A stretch of DNA of 64,000 bases from Streptomyces sp. RKAG290 (GCF_023701695.1 NZ_JAJOZC010000001.1:7749894-7813893); one strand, 5' to 3'; positions 27,554 to 36,330 are shown, counted from the first letter of the stretch. Program-made: numbers and translations. The notes: a model not told the origin generated them from the sequence alone.

Positions 27554-27615
27554 GCTGATACCGCAAGGCCGCTGCCCATACGCGGCCGAGGGGGCAGCGG
27601 CCTTGCGGTATCAGC
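27554..27615 (-). terminator. Perfect 24-bp stem hairpin
   Basis: Arms 27554-27577 and 27592-27615 pair perfectly around a 14-nt loop. It begins inside the stop region of the small minus-strand gene at 27611-27869, so it ends that operon; being symmetric it may also act on plus-strand transcripts. Confidence 0.85.
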
Positions 27616-27869
27616 TGCAGTTGATGACCGGTGAGGTGACTGGCGGCGCACGTGCAGGCGGCGGTGTCGGTGGTGGGGTTGGTGTCGATCGGGGTGCTGC
27701 CACTTCCCTCCGCGGTGACGGTGTACGGCAGTGCGGTGCAGGGCAGTGTCAGGGTGAGCCGGCCGATGGCTACGGAGGTACGCGTGGTTCTGGCGCCGGA
27801 GCCAAGGCGCCCGACGGTGCGGGCGAGGTGGCCGCTCGTGGCGATGCAGGAGTTGCTGTGAGGTGTCAT
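27611..27869 (-). CDS. Small Cys/Thr-rich hypothetical protein (probably frameshifted)
   Basis: ATG 27869 overlaps the stop of the small gene before it (ATGA). The frame reads MTPHSNSCIATSGHLARTVG and then TVTAEGSGSTPIDTNPTTDT followed by AACTCA. A one-base deletion near 27645 would then lead into VTSPVINCS and a stop at 27611, exactly on the edge of the terminator hairpin. That gives about 85 residues with four Cys, Thr/Ser-rich and beta-like, the composition of an extracellular domain, although no signal peptide is visible. It may be the second half of one protein with 27866-28053. Family not recognised. Confidence 0.45.
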
Positions 27870-28053
27870 CGAGCCGGGAGGGCGGCGGTGACGCTGGTGG
27901 ACGTCAGGCCCGAGGAGTCGTTGTTGGGAATGGTGACGCTGCAGTCGATGCGGCCGTGAGCACGGTAGGGCCTGCGTAAGCGCGTGGGAGGGGCCGTGGG
28001 GCGGTGGGGCCGGGGATCCTCGGGGCCTGCCGGACGGAGTCGTTGCAGTTCAC
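27866..28053 (-). CDS. Small hypothetical protein, coupled to the GNAT gene (probably frameshifted)
   Basis: GTG at 28051-28053 overlaps the stop of the GNAT gene (GTGA). Reading VNCNDSVRQAPRIPGPT, one base appears to be missing near 27955-27960, after which GRIDCSVTIPNNDSSGL continues to a stop overlapping the next ATG. The product is about 62 residues with two Cys. The overlapping GTGA and ATGA junctions suggest a GNAT-small-small operon closed by the 24-bp hairpin. Function unknown. Confidence 0.4.
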
Positions 28054-28646
28054 TGTCCAGAGGCCCGCCCAGAGGCTCGCCATTCCGGAGCAAGGACCGC
28101 CCACAGCTGCTTGTCGTAGCGTGTGCCTTCGTACGGCCATGCCTCGCGCCGGACACCTTCCAGTGTCATGCCGAGCCGTTTGGCCACTGCGGAGCTGCGG
28201 TCGTTGTCGGCCCGGCAATGCCACTCGGCCCGATGCAGCCCCCGGGACGTGAACGCCCAGTCCAGCAGTGCGCCACACACCTGCGTGATCAGGCCGTGGC
28301 CCTCGGCGGACGGTTCCAGCCAGCACCCGATCTCGCACGAGCCCAGAGCGGCATTGAAATCCGTGAACATCACGCCGCCGGCCAGCTCTCCGTCCCGCCA
28401 GATGCCGTACAGGCGAGCGCCGTCGTCGGCCTGACGTCGGGCATACCGTTTGAGTGTGGCCTGCGCCCCGTCCACATCATGGGTGACGAACCCGGACCCG
28501 ACCCATGGCCGGATGTGCTCGCGCGCCCGATCCAGATGAGCCGCGAACTCCTTGGCGTGCCAGACCTCCAGTGGAGCGAGGCGGCCAACTTCGGTCGCCT
28601 CCTGCGGTCCAGGGTGGGCGCCGTGGGGCAGCGAGAGTGAGAACAT
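28050..28646 (-). CDS. GNAT acetyltransferase, RimJ/RimL type
   Basis: 198 residues from ATG 28646. It begins with a beta-strand segment (APLEVWHAKEFAAHLDRAR), followed by LAGGVMFTDFNAALGSCEIG (beta4-5 with substrate cleft), WLEPSAEGHGLITQVCGALL (acetyl-CoA loop) and ADNDRSSAVAKRLGMTLEG (late RimJ motif). It resembles the RimL/serine N-acetyltransferase subgroup used for ribosomal protein or antibiotic acetylation. It is divergent from a TetR regulator with a palindromic operator between them, so it is likely inducible by a TetR ligand. Confidence 0.88.
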   Translation of the reverse strand: MFSLSLPHGAHPGPQEATEVGRLAPLEVWHAKEFAAHLDRAREHIRPWVGSGFVTHDVDGAQATLKRYARRQADDGARLYGIWRDGELAGGVMFTDFNAALGSCEIGCWLEPSAEGHGLITQVCGALLDWAFTSRGLHRAEWHCRADNDRSSAVAKRLGMTLEGVRREAWPYEGTRYDKQLWAVLAPEWRASGRASGQ

Positions 28647-28660
28647 GGGACCCCCATTTA

Positions 28661-28676
28661 CATAACAAGTGTTATG
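28661..28676. promoter_or_regulatory. Palindromic TetR operator
   Basis: CATAACA AG TGTTATG, a perfect 16-bp palindrome, 15 bp upstream of the GNAT start and 19 bp upstream of the TetR start, in an AT-rich 48-bp divergent gap. A TetR dimer bound here would block both genes. Confidence 0.75.
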
Positions 28677-28694
28677 GCAATGTAGCGTGGCGGG

Positions 28695-29315
28695 ATGCCA
28701 CGTACCAAGGGGGATCACGAAGCCCGTCGCCGCGATGTCTCCGAAGCGGTCTGGCAGGTCATGGCCGCGCGCGGCTTCGCCGGCCTCACTCTGCGCGCCG
28801 TAGCTGCCGAGCTCGGCGCGTCCACCGGCCTGCTCACGCACTACTTCCCCACCAAGCGTGCCCTCGTCGCGTACGCCCTCGACCTTCTCGAACAGCGGAC
28901 CCTCGCCCGCCCGCGGCGCCCCGAGGGCAAGGGGCTGACTGCTCTGAGGCACACGCTGATGGACATCCTGCCGCTGACCGCTGAGGCCGCCGACAGCAAC
29001 CGGATCTGGGTCTCGTCCTGGGATGCCGCGCTCTGCGACGGCGAACTGAGCGCCGACTACGCCCGCAAGTACGCCCGAAGCCGTGACAGGCTGCGCGACC
29101 GGGTGGCCGCGGCTCAGGAACTCGGCGAGCTCCTTCCCGGCGATCCCGCGTACATCGCGGCCGGTGCCCAGTCCTTCGCTCTCGGCCTGGTGGTCCAGGC
29201 GCTGTTCGATCCAGCGGCGTTCGCGCCGCAGCGGCAGGTCGAGCTGCTGGACGGCTACCTGGCCACCCTGACCGCCCCGAGCTCGCCCGGCAACGACCAC
29301 TCGGCCCGATCCTGA
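28695..29315 (+). CDS. TetR/AcrR family transcriptional regulator
   Basis: 206 residues. The N-terminal helix-turn-helix is clear: AVWQVMAARGFAGLTLRAVA then AELGASTGLLTHYFPTKRAL, with the family signature GLLTHYF at residues about 45-51. The C-terminal ligand-binding part (about 70-195) is the BetI-like fold. It should repress itself and the divergent GNAT gene through the palindrome at 28661-28676. The effector is unknown. Start ATG 28695; the frame is intact. Confidence 0.92.
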   Translation: MPRTKGDHEARRRDVSEAVWQVMAARGFAGLTLRAVAAELGASTGLLTHYFPTKRALVAYALDLLEQRTLARPRRPEGKGLTALRHTLMDILPLTAEAADSNRIWVSSWDAALCDGELSADYARKYARSRDRLRDRVAAAQELGELLPGDPAYIAAGAQSFALGLVVQALFDPAAFAPQRQVELLDGYLATLTAPSSPGNDHSARS

Positions 29316-29381
29316 CGGCGGGGCGGGGTCGGCCCTGTTCCTGTACCGCGGGGCATGGTGTCCTGCGGTGGCCGGCGCCGC

Positions 29382-29685
29382 TCACGTCATGGTGAGGCGG
29401 GAACAGCAGGCGTGGTGACAGTGACAGCGACGCGCGTTCGGCGGTTCTGAGCGGCGGCGGCGGCGGCGGGCCGGGCGGGTGCGGCGAGCGGGGGTGCGAG
29501 CCTCGGTTGCCTCCACCCGGTCCTGATCGCGTCGGCCTACCCCGATCGGCACCGAAGCGTTGCCGGTGACCCTGAACAACGCCGGCGACACCTCCGCCAG
29601 CTCCCGGGACGAGTTCCGCGGGGTCCTCGGACATCCGCGGAACCATCGGGACCTCCGCCGTGATCGAACGTGTACGTGCTTCCAT
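29382..29685 (-). CDS. Hypothetical protein, probably frameshifted
   Basis: ATG 29685 has a good ribosome binding site (GGAGGAG, 6 bases upstream). The start reads MEARTRSITAEVPMVPRMSE and DPAELV; strong GC3 then continues in a different frame as RELAEVSPALFRVTGNASVP IGVG, which needs one extra base removed at about 29605 (the only apparent insertion I see in the window). After about residue 65 the sequence is Arg/Pro-rich, ending in that frame with a Cys/His cluster (RCHCHHACC) and a stop at 29382. The true C-terminus is uncertain. No family recognised. Confidence 0.4.
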
Positions 29686-29964
29686 CGTTGTCTCCTCCAC
29701 ATCGCGGGCGGCCGGCGCGCTTGTTGCTGTGCCGGTCAACGTCCGTCACTGCATGGCCGGATCGCGGCGCGAGGATGTGACAGGTGAGCGCCGGCTCCTT
29801 CCCGGGAATTCGAACCGGGCATGCCGTGGTGACCGAATCGTTGCCGCGCCGCGTACAACCGTGTGCAGGTCTCTGCTGTCCCACAGTCAGCCGAGAGGGT
29901 AGGCCTCCGGCCGGTGCGCCTACGCGTATCGGCCCAGGCTGCAGGGGAAGGGGCGAGCTTGAGA

Positions 29965-30774
29965 ATGGGCAAGACGATGTGGAGAGCGGTGTTCGCCGGT
30001 GGAGCGGCGCTCGTGTTCACAGGGGTGGCGGCGGTGCCGGCGGGGGCGGCGGAGGGAGGGGTCTCCTTCTCCCGGGTCTCGGTGAACGGCGGGAAGCCCC
30101 TCGTGATCGGAATCCAGGAGGAGGTCGAGGTGCATGCGACCTTCCGGATGACGACCACACTCAAGTACGAGTACGGGCCGACGGTGTTCCCTTACCGGGG
30201 GAAGCTTGATAACACCGATACCATCCAGAGCGCCATCATCAGCAGTGACTGCGAGGTTGTGGACAGGGCGAAAGGGATCTGCGACTTCGAGGAGTGGCTG
30301 TACATCGACCCGCGGCACATTGACTTCGGGAACGAGGACGCAGGTACTTGGCGGACCGCTGCTGAGATCGCGATCCTCGCAGGTGGCGCCCACGACATCG
30401 ACGACATGAACATCCCGTTGCAGGTCCAGCGGGCCACGCGCGTCACGGTCAACGCCTCGCCGGAGCCCGTCGTGAAGGGGAAGACGATCACCTTGACGGG
30501 CCGGGTCACCCGGGCGAACTGGGACACGCACACGTACCAGGGGTACGCGGGCCGGACGGTCAGCCTGCAGTTCAAGGCGGACGGCGCGTCCTCGTACGCG
30601 ACGGTCAAGAAGGTGACGTCGAGTGCGACGGGGGCGCTCAGGACCACCGTAAAGGCCGCCAAGTCGGGGACATGGCGGTGGACGTACTACGGGAATTCCA
30701 CCTCCGGGGCGAAGGCGTCGACCGGGGACCGCGTCGTCGTATGGTCCGGGATCCGCGTGATGCACGCGGCGTAG
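29965..30774 (+). CDS. Secreted hypothetical protein with Ig-like C-terminal domain
   Basis: 269 residues from ATG 29965. The signal peptide is MWRAVFAGGAALVFTGVAAV with cleavage near AGAAEGG. The N-terminal half is a beta-rich domain with two Cys (SSDCEVV and GICDFEE, likely one disulfide). The C-terminal half (VTVNASPEPVVKGKTITLTG to RWTYYGNSTSGA) is the Ig-like/calcium-binding type domain found in many secreted Streptomyces proteins. No catalytic residues stand out. The hairpin at 30779-30821 terminates it. Confidence 0.75.
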   Translation: MGKTMWRAVFAGGAALVFTGVAAVPAGAAEGGVSFSRVSVNGGKPLVIGIQEEVEVHATFRMTTTLKYEYGPTVFPYRGKLDNTDTIQSAIISSDCEVVDRAKGICDFEEWLYIDPRHIDFGNEDAGTWRTAAEIAILAGGAHDIDDMNIPLQVQRATRVTVNASPEPVVKGKTITLTGRVTRANWDTHTYQGYAGRTVSLQFKADGASSYATVKKVTSSATGALRTTVKAAKSGTWRWTYYGNSTSGAKASTGDRVVVWSGIRVMHAA

Positions 30775-30778
30775 AACC

Positions 30779-30821
30779 CTGAGCGCGCTACTTGACCAGC
30801 CTGGCCGGGTAGCGCGCTCAG
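30779..30821 (+). terminator. Hairpin terminator
   Basis: 13-bp perfect stem: CTGAGCGCGCTAC (30779-30791) and GTAGCGCGCTCAG (30809-30821) with a 17-nt loop, 4 bp after the stop of the secreted protein gene. Confidence 0.8.
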
Positions 30822-30983
30822 GCACAAGTGCGGACGGCGGCGGTGACCGCAGCCGTCGTGGCCGCCGACGGCGCGTCGTTCACCGACCACGAACGCGGGC
30901 CGATCCCGCTCAGAACCTTCCACGGTGGCTACGGCCTCGACCCACCCACGGGCACTGGCTGGGGTGTCGGTAGCGTCCGTGCC

Positions 30984-31547
30984 GTGATCGCCCTCGATGC
31001 GCTTGTCCGACTCTGCCCGCCGCCCGCTGATCCGCCGCCCGTGGTGGACTGGGCGCAAGTCGAGCGAGCGCTCGGGCTGGCTCTGCCTGACGACTACAAG
31101 CGGCTCGTTGAGACATACGGCGACGGCACCTTCGACGAGACGATCTGGCTGCTCGTTCCCGACTCCGCCTACGACGACTGCGACCTGCTGGCGCAGACTG
31201 CGGAGCGGGACGAGACCCTGGCCGGCCTGTGGGAGTTCGAGGACAAGCCCGTCGGCCTGCAGGAACCGGGGGCGAGGGTCCTGCCGTGGGCATTCGAGGA
31301 GGGCACGGGGGCGTTCCTGTACTGGCTCGCGCGGCCCGGTCAGCACCCCGACGAGTGGACCGTCCTCTACAACGAAGGCCGCGGTCCGCTGTGGGAGCAC
31401 CACGACACGGGGTGCTTGGCCTTCCTGCTGGCGGTGCTCACAGGAACGGCGGAAACGGAGTACTTCGGCCACCTCTACGAAGTGCTGAAGCCGACGGAGC
31501 ACCGCTTCGCGACGGCCGGCCAGACCCTCGGAACAACGGGGCAGTGA
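30984..31547 (+). CDS. SMI1/KNR4 family protein
   Basis: 187 residues from GTG 30984. SMI1/KNR4 features are VDWAQVERALGLALPDDYKR (residues about 22-41) followed by the acidic WLLVP and the later WLARPGQHPDEWTVLYNEGR and WEHHDTGCLAFLLAVLTG. Bacterial members are mostly immunity proteins that neutralise contact-dependent or secreted toxins, though many are orphans. The frame is open further upstream, but the terminator at 30779-30821 leaves no room for a promoter if an earlier start were used. No toxin gene is adjacent. Confidence 0.82.
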   Translation: MIALDALVRLCPPPADPPPVVDWAQVERALGLALPDDYKRLVETYGDGTFDETIWLLVPDSAYDDCDLLAQTAERDETLAGLWEFEDKPVGLQEPGARVLPWAFEEGTGAFLYWLARPGQHPDEWTVLYNEGRGPLWEHHDTGCLAFLLAVLTGTAETEYFGHLYEVLKPTEHRFATAGQTLGTTGQ

Positions 31548-31677
31548 CGCCGTCCAGCGTGGCCCGGACGCATCCTGCGTATCGCCGACGGCAACCCGGC
31601 CGAGTGCGCCTGGGTACCCGTCAGTTCAGAAAGTTTCTGCCGGCCGTCGGCCGTTCGCACAGCTCATCCGGGCGGGA

Positions 31678-31693
31678 AGTGGTCTAGACCACT
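31678..31693. promoter_or_regulatory. DasR-responsive element (dre)
   Basis: AGTGGTCTAGACCACT is a perfect 16-bp palindrome and fits the published dre consensus built around TGGTCTAGACCA. DasR is the GntR-family regulator of N-acetylglucosamine/chitin use in Streptomyces. The site is 120 bp upstream of the GH25 lysozyme start and before a GH3 hexosaminidase gene, both cell-wall or chitin-type hydrolases, which agrees with the known regulon. The match is read directly; binding is inferred. Confidence 0.8.
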
Positions 31694-31813
31694 AATGAAA
31701 CGGGAAACTATTTACTACGCGTGTACTCCTGTGGCTCACTGTGTCGTGTTCGCGACAACTGGACGCGCGTAGACCGTCGCGGACCCGCATCCCCCCACAA
31801 GCAGGAGGCCGCC

Positions 31814-32694
31814 TTGTCGACCCGGAGCATTTCCCTCCAGTCCGTCCAGAAGAGACTCACCGTGGCCGGTGTCGTCGGTACGACCGCTGCACTGCTGGTC
31901 GGTCTGATGTCCGGCACCGCGTCGTCGACGCCCGTGCCGGACAATCCCGTGTCCTACGGCAAGGGGTACATGGGCGTCGGATACATCCAGGACAGCAAGG
32001 ACTTCAAGCCGGACACCCGCCAACTGCACCTCGGCGCCCAGGCGGGGGCCGGCCTCAAAGCGAACCCGAGGGTGTCGACGTCTCCAGCTGGCAGGGCGGC
32101 ATCAACTGGAGTTCCGTCCGCGGCGCGGGCATCGAGTTCGCCTGGATGAAGGCGACCGAGGGCCTGACGTACAAGGACCCGACCTTCAGCGACAACTACC
32201 TGAACGCCTACAACGCCGGTGTGATCCGGGGCGCGTACCACTTCGCGCGGCCGGACGTCTCCGGTGGCGCAGCGCAGGCGGACTTCTTCGCGAGCAACGG
32301 TGGCGCCTGGTCCCGCGACAACCTCACGCTCCCCGGCGTGCTGGACATCGAGGGCACCTGCTACGGGTACTCCCAGGCGGACATGCGGCAGTGGGTCCTC
32401 GACTTCTACAACACGTACAAGGCCCGCACGGGCCGTGACGTGGTGATCTACACCAGCCCGAGCTGGTGGAACTCCTGCACCGGGGGCTGGGACGGCATGT
32501 CCGCCCTCAGCCCGTTGTGGGTGGCGCACTGGACCTCCGCCGGCAGCCCCAGCATTCCCTCGGGCTTCCCGTTCTGGACGGTCTGGCAGTACAGCTCCAC
32601 CGGCTCGGTGAGCGGCGTCTCGGGCAACGTCGACCGCGACCGCTTCAGTGGTGACCGCTCCCGCCTGCTGGCTCTGGCCAACAACACCCCGTGA
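31814..32694 (+). CDS. Secreted GH25 lysozyme (N,O-diacetylmuramidase type; frameshifted)
   Basis: TTG 31814 with GGAGG 6 bases upstream. Signal peptide VAGVVGTTAALLVGLMSGTA. One base is missing in CCC at 32065-32067; after it the frame reads GVDVSSWQGGINWSSV, then IEFAWMKATEGLTYKDPTF, AYHFARPD, PGVLDIEG (catalytic Asp/Glu) and GRDVVIYTSPSWW. This is the GH25 barrel of the Cellosyl/mutanolysin group, which cuts MurNAc-GlcNAc bonds in peptidoglycan. The full length of about 293 residues is normal. A dre site upstream links it to DasR control, and the GH3 gene follows in the same direction. Confidence 0.92.
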
Positions 32695-32849
32695 CGTCGG
32701 GTACCGGACCACGGTGACCCATCCGCGTGGCATCCGCGCGAGTGCGGGGGCCGGAGCGGCCGCCTCGGCCGCTGCGGCCCCCATGCTCCGGCCCCCATTC
32801 CCTGCCGAGGTCCGGCCCGGCCCCACGACCGTTCGCGAAGGAGTAAGTC

Positions 32850-33986
32850 ATGAGTGCGACACCTCCCCTCAGCAGGCGCGGCGCCCTGATCGCCGGAACG
32901 GCGGCCCTGGCCGGAGGCCTGGGACTGGCGGGCAGTTCGGACGCGGCCGCGCGGATTCCCGAGGGCGCACGCCTCCACGCCGCCGCCCTGACCTCTGAGC
33001 AGCGCGCCGGGCAGTGCGTCATCCACTCCTACCCCGGACACACACCACCCGCCTCCCTGATGAGCGCCATCAAGGAAGGCCGCACGGCCGGTGTGATCTT
33101 CTTCGGGGAGAACATCGAGAACCTGAGCCAGATCGAGAGCGTCATCCAGTCGATGAACGCGGCGCACGCCTCTTCGCCCGTGAAGAAACCACTGCTCCTG
33201 ATGACCGACCAGGAAGGCGGCCTGATCCGCCGCCTGCCCGGTGAGCCCGTCATGTCCGCCAAGGACGTAGGCGCCTCGGCCGACCCGCACCAGTGGGCCG
33301 ACTTCACCGGCAGCGGCGCGGGCATGAACCTCGCGGGAATCGGCATGAACGTCAACCTCGCGCCGGTCCTCGACGTCTATCGCAAGGACGGCGACTTCAC
33401 AGACCAGTACGAGCGGTCCTACAGCAAGTCCGCCGCAGCCGTGGCCAGTTGCGGCTCGGCCTTCATCGCCGCTCAGCAAAGCGTCGGTGTCGCCGCCACC
33501 GCCAAGCACTTCCCCGGTCTCGGTCCCGCAACCGCGAGCCAGAACACGGATCTCCGTTCCGTCACCCTCACCACATCCGCGGCGACCCTCCGCAGCGTGG
33601 ACGAGGCACCGTACCGGGATGCCATCGCCGCCGGCAGCAAGCTCGTCATGCTGTCCTGGGCCGTCTACACCGCCCTGGACTCCAACCGCCCCGCCGGCCT
33701 GTCCGCGGCCGTCGTCGGTGAGCTGCGCAACCGGCTCGGCTACACCGGCGTCACGATCACCGACGCCCTGGAGGCCGGTGCCCTCCAGTCCTTCGGCAGT
33801 ACGTCGCAGCGTGCCGTTCTTGCCGCCTCCGCCGGCATGGACCTCTTGCTCTGCTCATCGCGCAGCGTCTCCCAGGGCGACGAGGCGGTGACCGCGCTGA
33901 GCGAAGCCCTGGCATCCGGCCGGCTCGACGGCACCGCCTTCGACGCCGCTGCCGCACGGGTCAACACCCTCCGCGGCGGGCTGTGA
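32850..33986 (+). CDS. Secreted GH3 beta-N-acetylhexosaminidase-like glycosidase
   Basis: 378 residues from ATG 32850 (AAGGAG 8 bases upstream). Twin-arginine type leader LSRRGALIAGTAALAGG. GH3 features: LLLMTDQEGGLIRRLPG (substrate loop), NLAPVLDV, the diagnostic AATAKHFPGLGPA (KHFPG) and VTITDALEAGAL, whose Asp is the nucleophile. KH(F/I)PG is the signature of NagZ-type hexosaminidases, which remove GlcNAc from muropeptides or chitin oligomers. With the GH25 gene upstream it would complete extracellular breakdown of peptidoglycan. Frame intact. Confidence 0.92.
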   Translation: MSATPPLSRRGALIAGTAALAGGLGLAGSSDAAARIPEGARLHAAALTSEQRAGQCVIHSYPGHTPPASLMSAIKEGRTAGVIFFGENIENLSQIESVIQSMNAAHASSPVKKPLLLMTDQEGGLIRRLPGEPVMSAKDVGASADPHQWADFTGSGAGMNLAGIGMNVNLAPVLDVYRKDGDFTDQYERSYSKSAAAVASCGSAFIAAQQSVGVAATAKHFPGLGPATASQNTDLRSVTLTTSAATLRSVDEAPYRDAIAAGSKLVMLSWAVYTALDSNRPAGLSAAVVGELRNRLGYTGVTITDALEAGALQSFGSTSQRAVLAASAGMDLLLCSSRSVSQGDEAVTALSEALASGRLDGTAFDAAAARVNTLRGGL

Positions 33987-34105
33987 CGGGCCGGGAGACG
34001 CAGGACACAAGCCCTTGTCTATCGGTGCCGGCCGCTCCGCCCACTTCCGTGGCGCGGTCATCTGGCTCCGCATGCCCACACGGAGTCCTCAACTCGGCGG
34101 ACGCC

Positions 34106-35425
34106 CTACGCCGGGTGGGGGCCGCGTCCGGAATCGGGCTCGGGGACTGAGCCATCGGTCACCTCCCGGGCGGGGCCGGCTTCGGTCCCGTCCGGCGCGG
34201 CAGGCGGGTTCATTCGCGGGTCGTCGCCAGCCACGCGTCTGAGTAGTGGGGCGGTGGCTGCGGTGGTAACGAGGGTCATGATCACCATGAGGGTGAACAG
34301 GGGCTCGCTGATGAGGCCGGCTTCCAGGCCGATGCCCAGCACGACGAGTTCGGTCAGGCCGCGGCAGTTCATGAGCGTGCCGACGGCAGCCGACCAGCGC
34401 CAGTCGGAGCCGGTGAGGCGGGCGGCGCCGGCCGCGCCGCCCCACTTGCCGATGACGGCGACTGCCAGGATTGCCGCTCCCCATCCCCACTGCTCGGTAG
34501 GCAGCCTGGTGAAGTCGGTGTGCAGGCCGGTGTCGACGAAGAACAGCGGCAGCAGGAGAGGCAGGGCGACGGCGCGGATGCGGGCGGCGCTGCGCTCGAC
34601 GGCCGCAAGGCCGCGGGGGGTGGCGGCACCGAAGAGGAAGGCGCCGAAGGCGGGGTGCAAGCCGATCTGGTCGGTGGCGTAGGCGCTGAGGCACAGTCCG
34701 GCGAAGAGGAGGACCAGGACGAGTTCGTCGGATGCTCGACCGGCGTTCACAAGCAGGGTGCGCAGCACGGGGCGCAGGAGGGTGAGGGAGCCGGCGAAGG
34801 CGGCGGTGAGGGCGAGGGCGGTCAGGGCCGACAGCGCGGTACCGGAGGTGGAGAGGGCGACGACGGCGGTGAGCAGGCACCAGGCAAGGGCGTCGTCGGT
34901 GGCGGCGCAGGCCAGGGCGAAGGATCCCAGGGGCGTGGTCTCCAGTCCGCGGTCGGCGAGAATCCGTGCGAGGACCGGGAAGGCGGTGATGCTCAGGGCG
35001 ACGGCGACGAACAGTGTGAAGGGCAGTCGGCCGACCTCGGCGGGGGCGAAGTGCGGGTAGAGGGCGGAGGCCAGTGCGGCGCCGAGGGCCATGGGGAGCA
35101 GGATCCCGCTGAGGCTGACGGCGGCGATCGCCCCCCGGGTGGTGCGCAAGCTGCGGAGGTCGAGTTCCAGTCCGATCAGGAAGAGGAATGCCAGGAGGCC
35201 GAGGTTGCCCAGGGCGGAGGTGATGGGCAGGACGGAGGGCGGCAGGAGGTGGTGCTGGAGGCTGGGGGCGAGCCAGCCGAGCAGGGATGGGCCCAGCAGG
35301 ATCCCGGCGAGGATCTCGCCGATGACTGGAGGCTGGCCGAGTAGCCTGACGGCCCGCCCAGCGGCCTGGCAGGCGAGGATCACGACCGGCACGGCGAGGA
35401 GTACGGGCAGCAGCGGGTCGGACAC
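34106..35425 (-). CDS. Cation/proton antiporter (CPA2, KefB-like)
   Basis: 439 residues with about 12 transmembrane helices. Landmarks are GQPPVIGEILAGILLGPSLL (residues about 30-49), LIGLELDLRSLR (about 85-96), FPVLARILADRGL (about 149-161), CAATDDALAW with the ion-binding Asp pair (about 172-181) and IGLHPAFGAFLFGAATPRG. These mark the Na+/H+ and K+/H+ exchangers of the CPA2 family. There is no C-terminal TrkA-N regulatory domain; the tail is a short Pro-rich cytoplasmic segment. Some CPA2 antiporters accompany antibiotic clusters; here there is a 1.3-kb gap to the P450 gene. Confidence 0.92.
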   Translation of the reverse strand: MSDPLLPVLLAVPVVILACQAAGRAVRLLGQPPVIGEILAGILLGPSLLGWLAPSLQHHLLPPSVLPITSALGNLGLLAFLFLIGLELDLRSLRTTRGAIAAVSLSGILLPMALGAALASALYPHFAPAEVGRLPFTLFVAVALSITAFPVLARILADRGLETTPLGSFALACAATDDALAWCLLTAVVALSTSGTALSALTALALTAAFAGSLTLLRPVLRTLLVNAGRASDELVLVLLFAGLCLSAYATDQIGLHPAFGAFLFGAATPRGLAAVERSAARIRAVALPLLLPLFFVDTGLHTDFTRLPTEQWGWGAAILAVAVIGKWGGAAGAARLTGSDWRWSAAVGTLMNCRGLTELVVLGIGLEAGLISEPLFTLMVIMTLVTTAATAPLLRRVAGDDPRMNPPAAPDGTEAGPAREVTDGSVPEPDSGRGPHPA

Positions 35426-35828
35426 GGCAGCTCCAGGAGTCCGGCATTGACCGCTCGGTGGGACGGCGCCACAGGCGGACAGGGGAGTGGTTCAAGCGCG
35501 GGTCGGGGGCAGAGCGGTGTTGCGAAGCGGGGGCCGGGAATATGAGCGGCCGAAGTCGTCGACGGTCAGAACCTGGTTGATGCGGGGGCGAGTTGCGCGG
35601 CAATGGGTCCTCGCCGGGGGCGGGACGACGCCGCAGTGGCTGGCTGCCGTCCTGGGCGGCGACGGTGCCGTGGTCGTTCAGGCAGAGCACGGTGTCGGCA
35701 GCGAAGGGGATCGGGCGGACCTCGTGAGTGAAGTCGTGCTGATTCGAGGCCCGTTGCGGCATCCTTACGCTCGTGGGGGAGGTCCTTCGCCGTGGCCGAC
35801 CGGGACGGTGCCGGTCTGCAGGATGTCG
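35426..35828. other. Intergenic stretch, possible decayed coding DNA
   Basis: A minus-strand frame at about 35640-35762 reads THEVRPIPFAADTVLCLNDH, which has a protein-like pattern but no clear start, domain or end. Nothing else is supported. Confidence 0.3.
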
Positions 35829-36330
35829 TCACCGCCTTCGATGGTGCACGGACGTGTCGATCCATGACCCGGTGCAGACGATCGCCCGGTCGTGCGTGGG
35901 GGTGCGTACGCCGGTTCCGAAGCGCATTCCGACCCCGGGCCGGCCGGTCCGTTCGGCGATCTCGGTGACCAGAAGGTCGAGAACCGCGCTCTGCTTTTTT
36001 GTGGGGTAGGTGTCGCGAAAGTCGTTGTTCACGGCCCGGAGCCGGTGGACGAAATGATTGTGCAGGTAGGTCTGATAGGGGTGGGTCCGGCGATGTAAAT
36101 GGCGATGGTGTCGACAGTGGATTCTCTGCTGTGGTGGTCGAACTTCGCTTGTCCAGGATGAAGACGCGCTCCCCGATGATCGCGAAGCGGTCCACCGCCA
36201 CCATGGCGTGCTTTTCGGCTGGCTCGAGCCATGGATGTCCGGCAGATTCGACAAGAATCCGATTCGGACGACGGTGCGGCGGGCCCGGTGCATGGTGCCG
36301 TCTTGGGCGACGGCGATGAATCATTGACTG
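35829..36330 (-). pseudogene. Broken hypothetical gene (several frame changes, lower GC)
   Basis: Protein-like sequence is spread over three minus-strand frames in order: FIAVAQDGTMHRARRTVVRI, then PWLEPAEKHAMVAVDRFAII and GERVFILDKRS, then STVDTIAIYIAGPTPIR, then TYLHNHFVHRLRAVNNDFRD and KKQSAVLDLLVTEIAERTGR, ending at 35829. At least three indels are needed to join them into a protein of about 165 residues. GC is lower than in neighbours, suggesting acquired DNA. The family is not recognised. Confidence 0.45.

Noticed and set aside
34089..35762. 557-codon minus-strand frame
   Set aside because: Shadow of the antiporter gene; Arg/Pro-rich with no motifs, and the overlapping frame has 12 clear membrane helices.
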